The notes beneath the pieces are model-generated. The model was not told the origin of the DNA, made no database searches, and was given only the letters and a program-made list of their open reading frames with translations. The position numbers were made by a program, and so were the translations under genes. Shown piece after piece: positions 43,231 to 52,545 of a stretch of 64,000 nt of DNA (position 1 is its first letter; each line of letters opens with the position of its first letter). This stretch comes from Robinsoniella peoriensis (GTDB lineage Bacteria; Bacillota; Clostridia; Lachnospirales; Lachnospiraceae), in assembly GCF_042680125.1 (NCBI RefSeq), contig NZ_JBHTNY010000004.1. One strand, 5' to 3'.

Positions 43231-43740
43231 ATGATACTTAGAAAATTGAATAAAAAGGATGCTCCTTTTATGTTGGAATGGATGCATGATAGCGATGTTA
43301 CGTATTATTTAAGAAATGATTTTGCTAATATGAGATTAGAAGATTGTGAGTTATTTATAAAAAAATCTGAGTCAGATTTGAATAATATTCATTATGCGGT
43401 ATGTAATAATATGGATGAATATATGGGGACAATCAGTCTCAAGAATATTAACAAAAGGGATGCTACTGCAGAATATGCAGTATCTTTTAGGAAGTGCTCA
43501 ATTGGAAAAGGTCTTGCTAAAGAAGCCACAAAAGAAATTTTACGTATTGCTTTTGATGATTTGCAATTAAATAGAATTTATTTGGATGTTTTATGTGATA
43601 ATAAACGGGCTTTAAGGTTTTATGAGAAAATTGGTTTTATCAAAGAAGGAATATGGAAAGAGCATTTTTATTTACATGGAAAATACCGTGATGTTTTGTG
43701 GTTAAGATTATTAAGATCAGAATGGGAAAATGAGTTGTAA
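43231..43740 (+). CDS. GNAT family acetyltransferase (RimJ/RimL type)
   Basis: 169 residues covering one GNAT domain: LRKLNKKDAPFMLEWMHD at the N terminus (RimJ/RimL style), the AEYAVSFRKCSIGKGLAKEA motif A region with GKGLAKEA for acetyl-CoA pyrophosphate binding at about 92-99, and NKRALRFYEKIGFIKEG at about 126-142 as motif B. In a cassette that makes a dTDP-3-amino sugar, it is a good candidate for the sugar N-acetyltransferase, as in similar O-antigen loci, but acetylation of a protein or another amine cannot be excluded. Confidence 0.85.
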   Translation: MILRKLNKKDAPFMLEWMHDSDVTYYLRNDFANMRLEDCELFIKKSESDLNNIHYAVCNNMDEYMGTISLKNINKRDATAEYAVSFRKCSIGKGLAKEATKEILRIAFDDLQLNRIYLDVLCDNKRALRFYEKIGFIKEGIWKEHFYLHGKYRDVLWLRLLRSEWENEL

Positions 43741-43832
43741 TATTTATTAAATCAATATATGAGCAAAAGTGAAAGAGATATTTCTATTCTTGAGTGAGTT
43801 TGAGTATTATGAAAAGGGAGATGTAAAATATT

Positions 43833-44927
43833 ATGTATGATTATTTGATAGTAGGAGCGGGTTTGTTTGGAGCTATATTTGCCCATGAGGCAATAAAAAA
43901 AGGAAAATCATGTCTAGTTATTGACAAGAGAAGCCATATAGGAGGTAATATATATACAGAAGAAATAGAGGGTATTCAAGTTCATAAATATGGTGCCCAT
44001 ATTTTTCACACAAGTAATAAAAAAGTATGGGATTATATAACTCAGTTTTCTGAATTTAATCGTTATACAAATTCTCCAGTTGCATATTATAAAGGAGAAA
44101 TATTTAATATGCCTTTTAATATGAATACATTTAATAAAATGTGGGGGGTGGTTACACCTAATCAGGCAAAGAAAAAAATTATTGATCAGATTGAGGAGAG
44201 CGGTATTACAGATCCGAAAAACTTAGAAGAACAGGCAATTTCGTTGGTAGGAAAAGATATCTATGAAAAATTGGTGAAGGGTTATACACAGAAGCAATGG
44301 GGGAAATTGTGTACGGAACTACCAAGTTTTATAATTAAACGCCTTCCTGTTCGTTTTACTTATGATAACAATTATTTTAATGATTTGTATCAAGGTATTC
44401 CTATAGGAGGATATACGCAGATCATTGAAAAAATGTTAGAAGGTAGCGAAGTTCACTTAAATACAGATTATTTTGCTGTTCGGTCGGAACTAGATTCCAT
44501 CGCAAAAAAGACAGTGTTTACTGGAATGATTGATGAATTCTATAATCACTATTATGGTACTCTGGAATATAGAAGTCTGGATTTTGAGACGGAAATAATT
44601 GATGAGGAAAATTATCAGGGAAATGCTGTAATTAACTATACAGAATTTGAAGTTCCATATACCAGAATAATTGAACATAAGCATTTTGAATTTGGTGAGC
44701 AAGAGAAAACAGTTATTACAAAAGAATATCCAAAACAATGGGAAGATGGGGCAGAACCATATTATCCGATTAATGATGATAAAAATAGTGAGTTGTTTGC
44801 AAAATATAAAGTGTTAGCGGACAAAGAAAAAAAGGTGATTTTTGGGGGTAGATTAGCTGAATACAAATATTATGATATGCATAATGTCATTCAACAGGCA
44901 TTGGAGTGTGTGGAAAAGGAACTGTAA
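43833..44927 (+). CDS. glf: UDP-galactopyranose mutase
   Basis: 364 residues, the normal length of Glf. The FAD-binding N terminus YLIVGAGLFGAIFAHEAIKK is followed by VIDKRSHIGGNIYTE about 26-40 and YGAHIFHTSN about 53-62. YTQKQWG about 150-156 is the next motif; RLPVRFTYDNNYFNDLYQGI about 168-187 is the substrate loop region with its arginine and tyrosines, and FGGRLAEYKYYDMHN is near the C terminus. It interconverts UDP-Galp and UDP-Galf, so the polymer made here probably contains galactofuranose. The next gene follows by 3 bases. Confidence 0.95.
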   Translation: MYDYLIVGAGLFGAIFAHEAIKKGKSCLVIDKRSHIGGNIYTEEIEGIQVHKYGAHIFHTSNKKVWDYITQFSEFNRYTNSPVAYYKGEIFNMPFNMNTFNKMWGVVTPNQAKKKIIDQIEESGITDPKNLEEQAISLVGKDIYEKLVKGYTQKQWGKLCTELPSFIIKRLPVRFTYDNNYFNDLYQGIPIGGYTQIIEKMLEGSEVHLNTDYFAVRSELDSIAKKTVFTGMIDEFYNHYYGTLEYRSLDFETEIIDEENYQGNAVINYTEFEVPYTRIIEHKHFEFGEQEKTVITKEYPKQWEDGAEPYYPINDDKNSELFAKYKVLADKEKKVIFGGRLAEYKYYDMHNVIQQALECVEKEL

Positions 44928-44930
44928 GAA

Positions 44931-46508
44931 ATGAAAAAGATGAAAAATATTATGAGGACAAATAAAAATATTATTTTTATAATGCTAGCGATTTTAACAT
45001 TTCAATCAGTTATATATATTTATGCAGGTAATAAAAAAGAAGCTTTTCATATAGATGAATATTTAACTTATCAGTTATCAAATGGTGTATTTGGATTAAG
45101 CGATCCTATAGAGAATGGTAAAATTTATACTAATACAAATCCTTTTCTAAAGTGTTTTGTTGTAGATCAGGAGACTCGCTTTGATTATAAGGGTGTCTGG
45201 GAAAATCAAAGTAGAGATGTACATCCTCCTTTTTATTATACGCTAGTTCATACAGTATCTTCATTAATACCAGGTATTTTTACTAAATGGATAGGAATAG
45301 GAATTAATATTTTTTTAGCTTTATTTGTTACTATTTTAGTTTATTTTATAACAAAAGAGATTAGTAAAAAAAGTATATTATCATTGATTGTAGCAGCTAC
45401 ATTTGCTTTATCACCCGGAACAATCAATAGCATACTTTTTATTAGGATGTATGTATTTTTATCTATATGGGTTTTAAGCGTATCGTTTTTACATTTAAAA
45501 TATTATAAGAAGCAAAAATTAGATTATAAATTCTATGTTTTACTTACAATTGTGTCAATTTGTGGAACTTTGACTCAATATTATTTTTTGATTTTTTTGT
45601 TTTTCATATGTTTATTTTTTGGTTTACATTTGATAAGAAAAAAATATTGGCAGGATGTTTTAAAATATTGTATATCATTAGCAATTTCAGGTATTCTATC
45701 AATAATAATTTTTCCATCAATGATAACACAAATTTTTGGAAATGGGTACAGAGGAATAGAATCGTTTCAAAATTTAGCAAGTTCAGATTTTGGAAACAGA
45801 TTAGCAACATATTTTGAAATAATTAAGAACCAAATTTTTGGGAGCAGATTGAGTACAGCTATTCTGGTGATTTTAATATTATTGACTGTTAGTCTAAATT
45901 TAAAGAAAATAGGAGTAAGACTATTTTGGGTTTTCAAAAATTATATGGTTTTAATATTTCCTGTAGTTACATACTTTTTATTGGTGGTTAAAATATCTCC
46001 ATATTTAACTGATAGATATGTGTTTTGTATTTACCCCTTTATTTGGATCTCATTTATTTTAATTATTTATTGGGAGTTCATTCAGATAAAAGGCAATAAA
46101 ATGTTACATAAAGAATACATAGCTATTCTAATTATAAGTTCTTTTTTTATGAGTTATAGTTATAAATTAGGAATACCCTATATGTTTAAAGAAGAAGGTA
46201 AAAATATAGAGATTTCCAAAGAAAGTAGTCCTGATACATTACTTTGTATTTATGATAATCAGCAGTGGAAATTAATGTCTAGTTATTTAGAATTAGACAA
46301 TTATAACAATCTGGTATTTATTCCAAATAATCAGATTAATATTTTAGAGATGAATAAATATAAAGATTTTGATAAAATACAGATTTATTTATCAGCTACA
46401 TTAGATCAAGATGAAATTATACAGCAAATATTACAATTATATACTAGATATTCGACAGCACAATATTTATATAGCCCTAACTATGGTAATGTATATCAGC
46501 TACAATAA
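44931..46508 (+). CDS. GT-C-like membrane protein (GT39-like)
   Basis: 525 residues. About 11 membrane helices, with a large first extracytoplasmic loop containing EAFHIDEYLTYQLSNG at about 33-48 and SRDVHPPFYYTLVH at about 88-101; an acidic HxDE followed by HPP is typical of GT39/PMT-type polyprenyl-sugar-dependent transferases. A ~100-residue soluble domain forms the C terminus (SSPDTLLCIYDNQQWKLM onward). It is probably paired with a GtrB-like GT2, the nearest being the gene 23 bases downstream at 46532. The acceptor is unknown. Confidence 0.7.
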   Translation: MKKMKNIMRTNKNIIFIMLAILTFQSVIYIYAGNKKEAFHIDEYLTYQLSNGVFGLSDPIENGKIYTNTNPFLKCFVVDQETRFDYKGVWENQSRDVHPPFYYTLVHTVSSLIPGIFTKWIGIGINIFLALFVTILVYFITKEISKKSILSLIVAATFALSPGTINSILFIRMYVFLSIWVLSVSFLHLKYYKKQKLDYKFYVLLTIVSICGTLTQYYFLIFLFFICLFFGLHLIRKKYWQDVLKYCISLAISGILSIIIFPSMITQIFGNGYRGIESFQNLASSDFGNRLATYFEIIKNQIFGSRLSTAILVILILLTVSLNLKKIGVRLFWVFKNYMVLIFPVVTYFLLVVKISPYLTDRYVFCIYPFIWISFILIIYWEFIQIKGNKMLHKEYIAILIISSFFMSYSYKLGIPYMFKEEGKNIEISKESSPDTLLCIYDNQQWKLMSSYLELDNYNNLVFIPNNQINILEMNKYKDFDKIQIYLSATLDQDEIIQQILQLYTRYSTAQYLYSPNYGNVYQLQ

Positions 46509-46531
46509 GTATTGCGTACAAGGAGAGAAAA

Positions 46532-47482
46532 ATGGAAAAAATATCAGTTGTAGTCCCATGCTACAATGAAGAAGAAGCGATACCATATTTCTACAAAGAA
46601 ATATGTGCAGTCGAAAAAAATATGAGTGAGTTTGAATTTGAAATTATTTTCGTAGATGACGGTTCTAAAGACCAAACACTAAAAATTGCAAAAGAATTTG
46701 CAGAGAAGGATCATCAAATTAAATATATTTCTTTTTCCAGAAACTTTGGAAAAGAAGCGGCAATTTTTGCCGGTATTTCAAAATCGACAGGAGATTATGT
46801 CGTAATTATGGATGTGGATCTGCAGGATCCTCCTCGTCTATTGCCTGAGATGATGAAAGCTATTAAAGAAGAAGGGTATGATTCTGTTGCCACCAGACGT
46901 GTAAGCCGAAAAGGTGAACCTCCTATAAGGTCGTTTTTCGCCCGAAGGTTTTACCGCATTATAAATCGAATATCAAAGACAGAAATTGTGGATGGTGCCA
47001 GGGATTATCGTTTAATGACCAGGCAGTTTGCAAATAGCCTGTTAGAAATAAAAGAGTACAACCGGTTTTCAAAAGGATTATTCGGCTGGGTTGGGTATAA
47101 TACAAAATGGTTGGAATTTGAAAATGTAGAACGGGTTGCAGGAGAAACCAAATGGTCATTTTGGAAACTTCTATTATATAGCATAGAAGGAATCGTGGCA
47201 TTTTCTATAGTACCACTATCTATTGCAACAATTTCAGGTTTGTTATTTTGTTTATTGGCATTTTTGTTTGTTATAATAATTTTTCTAAGAGCTTTGATTT
47301 TTCAGGACCCGGTAGCAGGTTGGCCATCTTTGGCTTGTATTATCTTATTTGTTGGTGGCATACAATTATTTTGTATGGGAATATTGGGAGAATATTTGGC
47401 AAAGACTTATTTAGAAGTAAAAGACCGGCCAATTTATATCTGTAAAGAATCAAATTTATTGGATGACAAGACAGAAAAATAG
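46532..47482 (+). CDS. GtrB/DPM1-like glycosyltransferase family 2 with two membrane helices
   Basis: 316 residues: VVVPCYNEEEAIPYFY at the N terminus, IFVDDGSKDQT, SFSRNFGKEAAIFAGI and IMDVDLQDPPRLLPEM (DXD with QDPP), the complete set of GtrB/CsbB-type enzymes. Two C-terminal helices lie at about 230-255 and 262-290. These enzymes attach glucose, GlcNAc or another sugar to undecaprenyl phosphate for later use outside. It is placed between two GT-C proteins (44931, 47557), either of which could be its partner. CAAGGAG precedes the start. Its less AT-rich sequence suggests that the cassette ends just before it. Confidence 0.9.
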   Translation: MEKISVVVPCYNEEEAIPYFYKEICAVEKNMSEFEFEIIFVDDGSKDQTLKIAKEFAEKDHQIKYISFSRNFGKEAAIFAGISKSTGDYVVIMDVDLQDPPRLLPEMMKAIKEEGYDSVATRRVSRKGEPPIRSFFARRFYRIINRISKTEIVDGARDYRLMTRQFANSLLEIKEYNRFSKGLFGWVGYNTKWLEFENVERVAGETKWSFWKLLLYSIEGIVAFSIVPLSIATISGLLFCLLAFLFVIIIFLRALIFQDPVAGWPSLACIILFVGGIQLFCMGILGEYLAKTYLEVKDRPIYICKESNLLDDKTEK

Positions 47483-47556
47483 TTAAAAATATGGTAATAA
47501 TTATTTTTGATATAAGAGTGTCATGTTTGAGGCTGTATAGATGAAAGGAAACGATT

Positions 47557-49380
47557 GTGAAGAAAACAATTACTAAACATAACTATATTTATCTGATCAT
47601 AGCTTTTTTAATAGCGTTTTTACCAAGGGTATATTTGTGCTTACAGGAATATCCGGTACGTATGATATCGGACGAGATAGCAACCCTGTCAGGGGCAGCT
47701 CATTTTGCGGGATTAGACTGGTCAGCGGTGATTTCGAAAGCTGGATATTATGGAAGTGGATTTTATGGATTGTTTTTCTGGCTGTTTAAGTTGACAGATA
47801 ATCCTTTCATAATATATAAGTGCATGTTGATTGGCGCATCTTTGGCCCAGGCTATTGTTGCTGTAGTTGCTTTTGTTATTATGCAGCGTCATTTTGAGAT
47901 CCGAAATGGAAAGGTTCTATGTGTCTTTTCTATAGCTTGTTCTTATATGGTGGTGACGTTTCCGAACAGAGCTTATAATGAACATATTTTGATACTATTA
48001 ACCTGGATTGTAACTTTACTTTTTTTAGAATTAAAAAAGAGTATCGGACAGAAAGTTAAAACAAGTATTCTGACAGGAATACTAATGTTAACTCTGGCAT
48101 ATGGTCTAACAGTTCATACACGTGCATTGACTTTATGGATAGCCTGTGCGTTTGTGGTACTACTATATTTTTATTTATATAGAAGTTGGCTTGTATCTAA
48201 GCTGGTTGTATTGTTTGGCGGCATTATCGGTTATTTTGGAGGTAATCAGTTTGTAGCGTTGGTACAAAAGACTGTATGGGCAGCTGAAAATGGAGAGACT
48301 GTTCGTAACGGAGCGATTAATGTTTCTATTAACTTTAAAATACTGGATCCTACCACCTGGTTTTCAGCATTAGCTGTGTTCCTGGGTCAGCTGAATACTA
48401 TTTCAGTTTTCACAGGAGGTTTCATGATTCTGTGTTTTGTCTTCATGACCTGGTTATTTTTCGGTATGCTTCGGGACAAGTTAAAAAACAAGAATCATAC
48501 GATACTAGAGCACAAAGAACTTTATTTTCTAATTTCAGTTTATTTATTAGCTTGTGTTGGAATGACAATTGTAGCTCAAACAATCAGCTGGCTTCCCGGT
48601 GTAATTGAGGGAGTCAAAGATGGTTATGGTACGGAAATATATGCAATGAAAGCAATCACGTACATCCGCTACTTTGGTCCTTATCTCGGTCCGGGAATCA
48701 TGGTTGGATTTGTTTGTGGTTACAAAAATCTGGATTGGTTTAAACGTTATTTTAAACCTGCATTAATTATCTTTATCATACTGCAGGTATTTTGGTCAGG
48801 TGCAATTTTACCATTTATAAAAAATAATGGAGTTACAAAAGAAGTATTTATAGCTTTGTCACTCTCAAAACCAGGGCAAAAAGTAGATTTAATGACTTTC
48901 TTGCCAGGTGGTGTAATAACGATTGTCGTATTTTTACTAATTATTTATTTATATAAAAAAAATAAAACGATTATCCCGGTAATGATTGTGTGTGGTCTTT
49001 GTATGTTCCAGTATGTATATACCAGCGTCTACTTTGATCAATATGCGTCTAAAAAGAATATGAAGAAAGCCAATGCCGGATATGCTTTAGTACAGAAAAT
49101 GGAAGATAAAGTTGAATTGCCAAAAAAATTATATGTTTATGATGCCACAAAAAAGACAGATCACCAGATCTTTTATCTTTATCAGTTTATGTTAAATCGT
49201 TATGAAGTGATACCGGAGCTTCCTGAAAGAGAAGATGACCAGGCAATTATTTTTAGCAATAGCGCTGAAGTGGATAAGCTGTACCAAATGGGGTATCAGT
49301 GTATTCCATTGGATAAAAATGAATTTGTCTATGCCAAGGGCGAGTGGACAGGTGAAATACAGAAGTATTGGAAAAAGTAA
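47557..49380 (+). CDS. GT-C-like polytopic membrane protein (third paralogue)
   Basis: 607 residues with about 12-13 membrane helices up to residue ~510 and a ~95-residue soluble C terminus (KKLYVYDATKKTDHQIFYLY onward). The first loop has MISDEIATLSGAAHFAGLDW at about 32-51; the DE pair and following aromatics match the proteins at 33451 and 41392, as does YYGSGFYGLFFWLF. The GTG start at 47557 has AAAGGA upstream. With the adjacent GtrB-like GT2 it forms a probable two-component extracytoplasmic glycosylation pair. A terminator lies 22 bases after the stop codon. Confidence 0.7.
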   Translation: MKKTITKHNYIYLIIAFLIAFLPRVYLCLQEYPVRMISDEIATLSGAAHFAGLDWSAVISKAGYYGSGFYGLFFWLFKLTDNPFIIYKCMLIGASLAQAIVAVVAFVIMQRHFEIRNGKVLCVFSIACSYMVVTFPNRAYNEHILILLTWIVTLLFLELKKSIGQKVKTSILTGILMLTLAYGLTVHTRALTLWIACAFVVLLYFYLYRSWLVSKLVVLFGGIIGYFGGNQFVALVQKTVWAAENGETVRNGAINVSINFKILDPTTWFSALAVFLGQLNTISVFTGGFMILCFVFMTWLFFGMLRDKLKNKNHTILEHKELYFLISVYLLACVGMTIVAQTISWLPGVIEGVKDGYGTEIYAMKAITYIRYFGPYLGPGIMVGFVCGYKNLDWFKRYFKPALIIFIILQVFWSGAILPFIKNNGVTKEVFIALSLSKPGQKVDLMTFLPGGVITIVVFLLIIYLYKKNKTIIPVMIVCGLCMFQYVYTSVYFDQYASKKNMKKANAGYALVQKMEDKVELPKKLYVYDATKKTDHQIFYLYQFMLNRYEVIPELPEREDDQAIIFSNSAEVDKLYQMGYQCIPLDKNEFVYAKGEWTGEIQKYWKK

Positions 49381-49401
49381 AAAATCATTCTAAATAAAAT
49401 A

Positions 49402-49444
49402 AATGGGCTGGCGGATAATAATTAATATTATCTGCCAACCCATT
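49402..49444. terminator. Intrinsic terminator between convergent genes
   Basis: An 18-bp stem, 49402-49419 with 49427-49444, with one C-A mismatch and one G-U pair. T-rich on the + side and A-rich before it, so it may act in both directions between the genes ending at 49380 (+) and 49597 (-). Confidence 0.75.
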
Positions 49445-49596
49445 ATTTTACTTATATATTAAGTGTCAAATAAGTATGTCAAATGTGAGGCATACATGAT
49501 CCTGACTTAATAAAGAAATATCTGATATAGTACCATACAAAGAGTATTAAAATATCACTCCGAAATATGAGTACTATAAACATACCTGCATTTCGT

Positions 49597-52416
49597 TTAT
49601 TTTGTAATACTCTTAACCTCTGAATATGCCCCATATACTTTCTTACCCTTCACAACCCGGTAAGCCCTCACTTTATAATAATACGTTCCATTATCTATCA
49701 GATTATTATAATAAGTAGTACTTGTTTTGCCGGTAGTTGTTCGAACGCGCTTATATTCACCGTTTTTGGCGTTACTGCGGTATACCTGATAGCCGCTGGC
49801 TCCAGAGACTGATTTCCAGGTTACTTTTGCTTTAGAGCTGCCTGATAGGGTAAGTCCATTTAATTTTGGGGCCTGTGGAGCCGGCTTACAGGAACTGATA
49901 TAGGAGCGGTTGCTGTATACTTTTTTGCCACCGGATACCTTATAAGAGCGGAGCTGGTAGTAGTAGGTTCGTCCTGTGGTCAGCCCTTTATCGATATAAG
50001 TGGTTGTTCCGGGGTTCTTAATTGTAGCTATTTTTTTATAGGTGCCATTTTTGCTTGTACTGCGATAAATTGCATAGCCTTTTGCACCATACACTTTATA
50101 CCAGCTCAAATTAATACTTTTATATCCTCTGGCAGTGACCTTTTCAAAATTCGGCCGGGTTACTTTGATGGTAATACTTTTTGACAGACCATTTGATGTG
50201 CTTGCTGTTATTTTAGCGCTTCCATATCCAACGGCAGCAGCAGTTGCCTTTTTGCCACCGGAAGAAGTTATTTTGACAACTTTTGAATTAGATGACTTCC
50301 AGGTGACAGAAGAAACTGTGCTTTTCTTAGGGGAAAATGCAGCATCTATGCTGATCTCTCTGCCTACATAAGTAGATGTTTTACTTGCTTTCAATGATAA
50401 ATTTTTAGGTGAAACTGTTTTCAGATCAGATGTAAATGCTTTTATACGTACCGTATCACCTTTGGAACCGGCCATACTATGTGCATCATGCCAGGTTTTA
50501 TCGGAATCCTTTTGGATAAAACTTTGATTTTTATTTGAGGTGGAAATAAATCTCACCCAGGAGCCATTGGTATATGTGCGGTCCATGAAAATATACAGCG
50601 GGGAATCGCCGGGGGGTGTTAATTGTATTACAATAGCAAAGGTTTCTCCTTTAGACAGTGTTACCGGCTTATCCAGCGTAATTGTTTGATAACCGGCGTA
50701 TTGACTTACTCCTTTTTGCGGCTTCGACAACATTTTTGTACCACTGGTTGGATTGGAGGCATCTTTGAGATTTTTATATATCTGAATCGAATAATTTACA
50801 CCGGGAGTATAATGAGCAAAAGATACGGCTTCTAAAAGTTCATCCGCTCCCTTAGCATTCCCCATGGCAGTATAAACATTAGAAACGGAAGTGGTTCCAC
50901 TATACATGTTATAGGAATTTCCGCTGGATCCATCATACTGGTAATTGTGATCATAGTTATCGACTAATCCAAAATCAAATGCAACACCTGTTGCATCCCC
51001 GTCTCCGCTGCTAATAAAAGCATCTTCATAAGAAATCCAGAAGTAGCCTTCTTTCCCCCAGTTGCTGCCCCAGCTGTTTTTGGCAAGCCATGCACCATTG
51101 CGGGATGGCTGCTTTCCGGAAAGGAAATTCGTTCTCTTATAATTATCATCCCAGCCAACAATTTCTACTGTATGGTTTTGGCTGTTTACAGCTCCTTTTG
51201 CCACATAACAATAGGATGCAGTATTTGGGTTATAATAGTTAAAGTAATTATTGGGGTCAATGTACAAATTTGCTGCGATGGCACCTTGGGACAGAATCAG
51301 TGATTTCATGTCATCCATGGAAGCCGATGGGATAATATATGCATTTTGCAAATGTGCTTTATCAGAATAGGCTAAATCGGAATTTAAGCCGCCGGGAAAT
51401 TTGAATGGATCATTGCTGTAAGGAGCTACCGATTCATCGGCTGCACCTACCCATTTGGCCAGGGTAAATATGGTAAATAAATTGTTACCACCTGTCTCCA
51501 GATAGTTTAGGTTTGGAGATATAGGAAGGTTTCTGTCATTGAGTGTAAGTTTAAGAGGATCATTCGCCGTATTATAGAAAAAGTATGCCAAATGCCGTTC
51601 GGAAAGATCCAGGGATGATGTAGCAAGCCCCTTTTTTAATAAGGATGTTTCACCGCAGGCGAGAGAAGAAAATGCCCAGCAGGTATCCCATGGCCGCTGA
51701 TCCCGCACACCCGTTACAAATCCCAGATCCCGGCTGCTGTAATAAGAAGGAAAGGATGCCCTGGCTCGGGGAGCAGTGCCGCCATTTGCATTTAAGGCGG
51801 GCATGCCAAAGGATGGAAGCGTTATAAGCTGGGGAGCCATGGAATGCTGCTGATCCAGTTCTTCCTGGGTCATGGGTCTTCCAAGCACGTAATCCAGATC
51901 TGGAATTTCCTCTGTTTCAGATTCCGTGTTACCAGCACGATTGGATTTCTTCTTCAATGAGCCGGATTTGTTTGATTGAGGTTCTGATATTGTGTCAGAT
52001 TGTGGCTCGGTAATTGTCTGTGGTTCCGTCTGAGCGGAAGTCTCTGAAGAAGTTGGTAAATCAGTTTCCGGTGTTTCTGTACTCATTGACGGAGCTTCTG
52101 TAGTCGTTATGTTTTCTTCCGATATATCGGTTTCATCTGATGTATTCGTTACTTCAGTTTCGCTGTTCATTTCAGCTCCACTGTTATTTTCTAAGTTGTT
52201 TTTTTTATCTGTGGTATTGTTATAGTTTGATACATTATCTTTGTTATTGTTTGCTAATGTTTCAGATTCGTTTTCAGCAATCTGCGAAGCAGAAGCTTTT
52301 TGCTTTTGAATATTGACGCTTTCCGGCGTACCGGCAGCCAAAACAGTGTCTGCCGGAGCCATGGTAGAAAGTGAAATACTCAAAATAAGAGATATTGCTA
52401 ATTTTGATTTTTTCAT
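49597..52416 (-). CDS. Secreted papain-like (C1) cysteine protease with lectin-like, Ig-like and Fn3-like domains
   Basis: 939 residues. A signal peptide (1-28, APADTVLAA end) is followed by a Ser/Thr/Glu/Asn-rich linker (30-180). The C1 peptidase spans about 222-475 with the oxyanion Gln240 and Cys246 (DQRPWDTCWAFSS), His415 (NHTVEIVGWDDNY) and Asn447 (AKNSWGSNWG), so the triad is intact. A lectin-like domain covers about 480-665, then a BIG2 Ig-like domain (about 668-752, GYGSAKITA motif) and two Fn3-like repeats (GYAIYRSTSKNGTYKKI; GYQVYRSNAKNGEYKRV). No LPXTG or wall-binding repeat is visible, so how it is retained is unclear. AGGAGT is 6 nt from the ATG; a terminator-like hairpin lies immediately upstream in the leader. 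Confidence 0.9.
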   Translation of the reverse strand: MKKSKLAISLILSISLSTMAPADTVLAAGTPESVNIQKQKASASQIAENESETLANNNKDNVSNYNNTTDKKNNLENNSGAEMNSETEVTNTSDETDISEENITTTEAPSMSTETPETDLPTSSETSAQTEPQTITEPQSDTISEPQSNKSGSLKKKSNRAGNTESETEEIPDLDYVLGRPMTQEELDQQHSMAPQLITLPSFGMPALNANGGTAPRARASFPSYYSSRDLGFVTGVRDQRPWDTCWAFSSLACGETSLLKKGLATSSLDLSERHLAYFFYNTANDPLKLTLNDRNLPISPNLNYLETGGNNLFTIFTLAKWVGAADESVAPYSNDPFKFPGGLNSDLAYSDKAHLQNAYIIPSASMDDMKSLILSQGAIAANLYIDPNNYFNYYNPNTASYCYVAKGAVNSQNHTVEIVGWDDNYKRTNFLSGKQPSRNGAWLAKNSWGSNWGKEGYFWISYEDAFISSGDGDATGVAFDFGLVDNYDHNYQYDGSSGNSYNMYSGTTSVSNVYTAMGNAKGADELLEAVSFAHYTPGVNYSIQIYKNLKDASNPTSGTKMLSKPQKGVSQYAGYQTITLDKPVTLSKGETFAIVIQLTPPGDSPLYIFMDRTYTNGSWVRFISTSNKNQSFIQKDSDKTWHDAHSMAGSKGDTVRIKAFTSDLKTVSPKNLSLKASKTSTYVGREISIDAAFSPKKSTVSSVTWKSSNSKVVKITSSGGKKATAAAVGYGSAKITASTSNGLSKSITIKVTRPNFEKVTARGYKSINLSWYKVYGAKGYAIYRSTSKNGTYKKIATIKNPGTTTYIDKGLTTGRTYYYQLRSYKVSGGKKVYSNRSYISSCKPAPQAPKLNGLTLSGSSKAKVTWKSVSGASGYQVYRSNAKNGEYKRVRTTTGKTSTTYYNNLIDNGTYYYKVRAYRVVKGKKVYGAYSEVKSITK

Positions 52417-52433
52417 TAAATCACTCCTAAAGT

Positions 52434-52460
52434 CAAAAACCCCGCCGAAGGCAACGGGGC
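52434..52460 (-). terminator. Terminator or attenuator hairpin directly before the protease ribosome-binding site
   Basis: On the minus strand: CCCCG (52459-52455) pairs with CGGGG (52444-52440), with an inner CC-TTC-GG turn, followed by TTTTT. The T-run ends about 5 nt before the AGGAGT site of the protease gene. It could end the upstream nucleotidyltransferase mRNA, but no room for a promoter is left between it and the protease start, so it may be an attenuator. Confidence 0.6.
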
Positions 52461-52545
52461 ATAAAATTTGTTACATTGCAACAGGGGTGTGATCCACACG
52501 GCAGTCACCAACTGTTCCCGTAAGCGTATCTATTTGGTTCGTTGT

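Noticed and set aside
52434..52545. Cobalamin or c-di-GMP riboswitch in the protease leader
   Set aside because: GGGAAC and GGTGAC fragments recall the cobalamin core, but the B12 box and the GEMM signature segments are absent, so no class is assigned.
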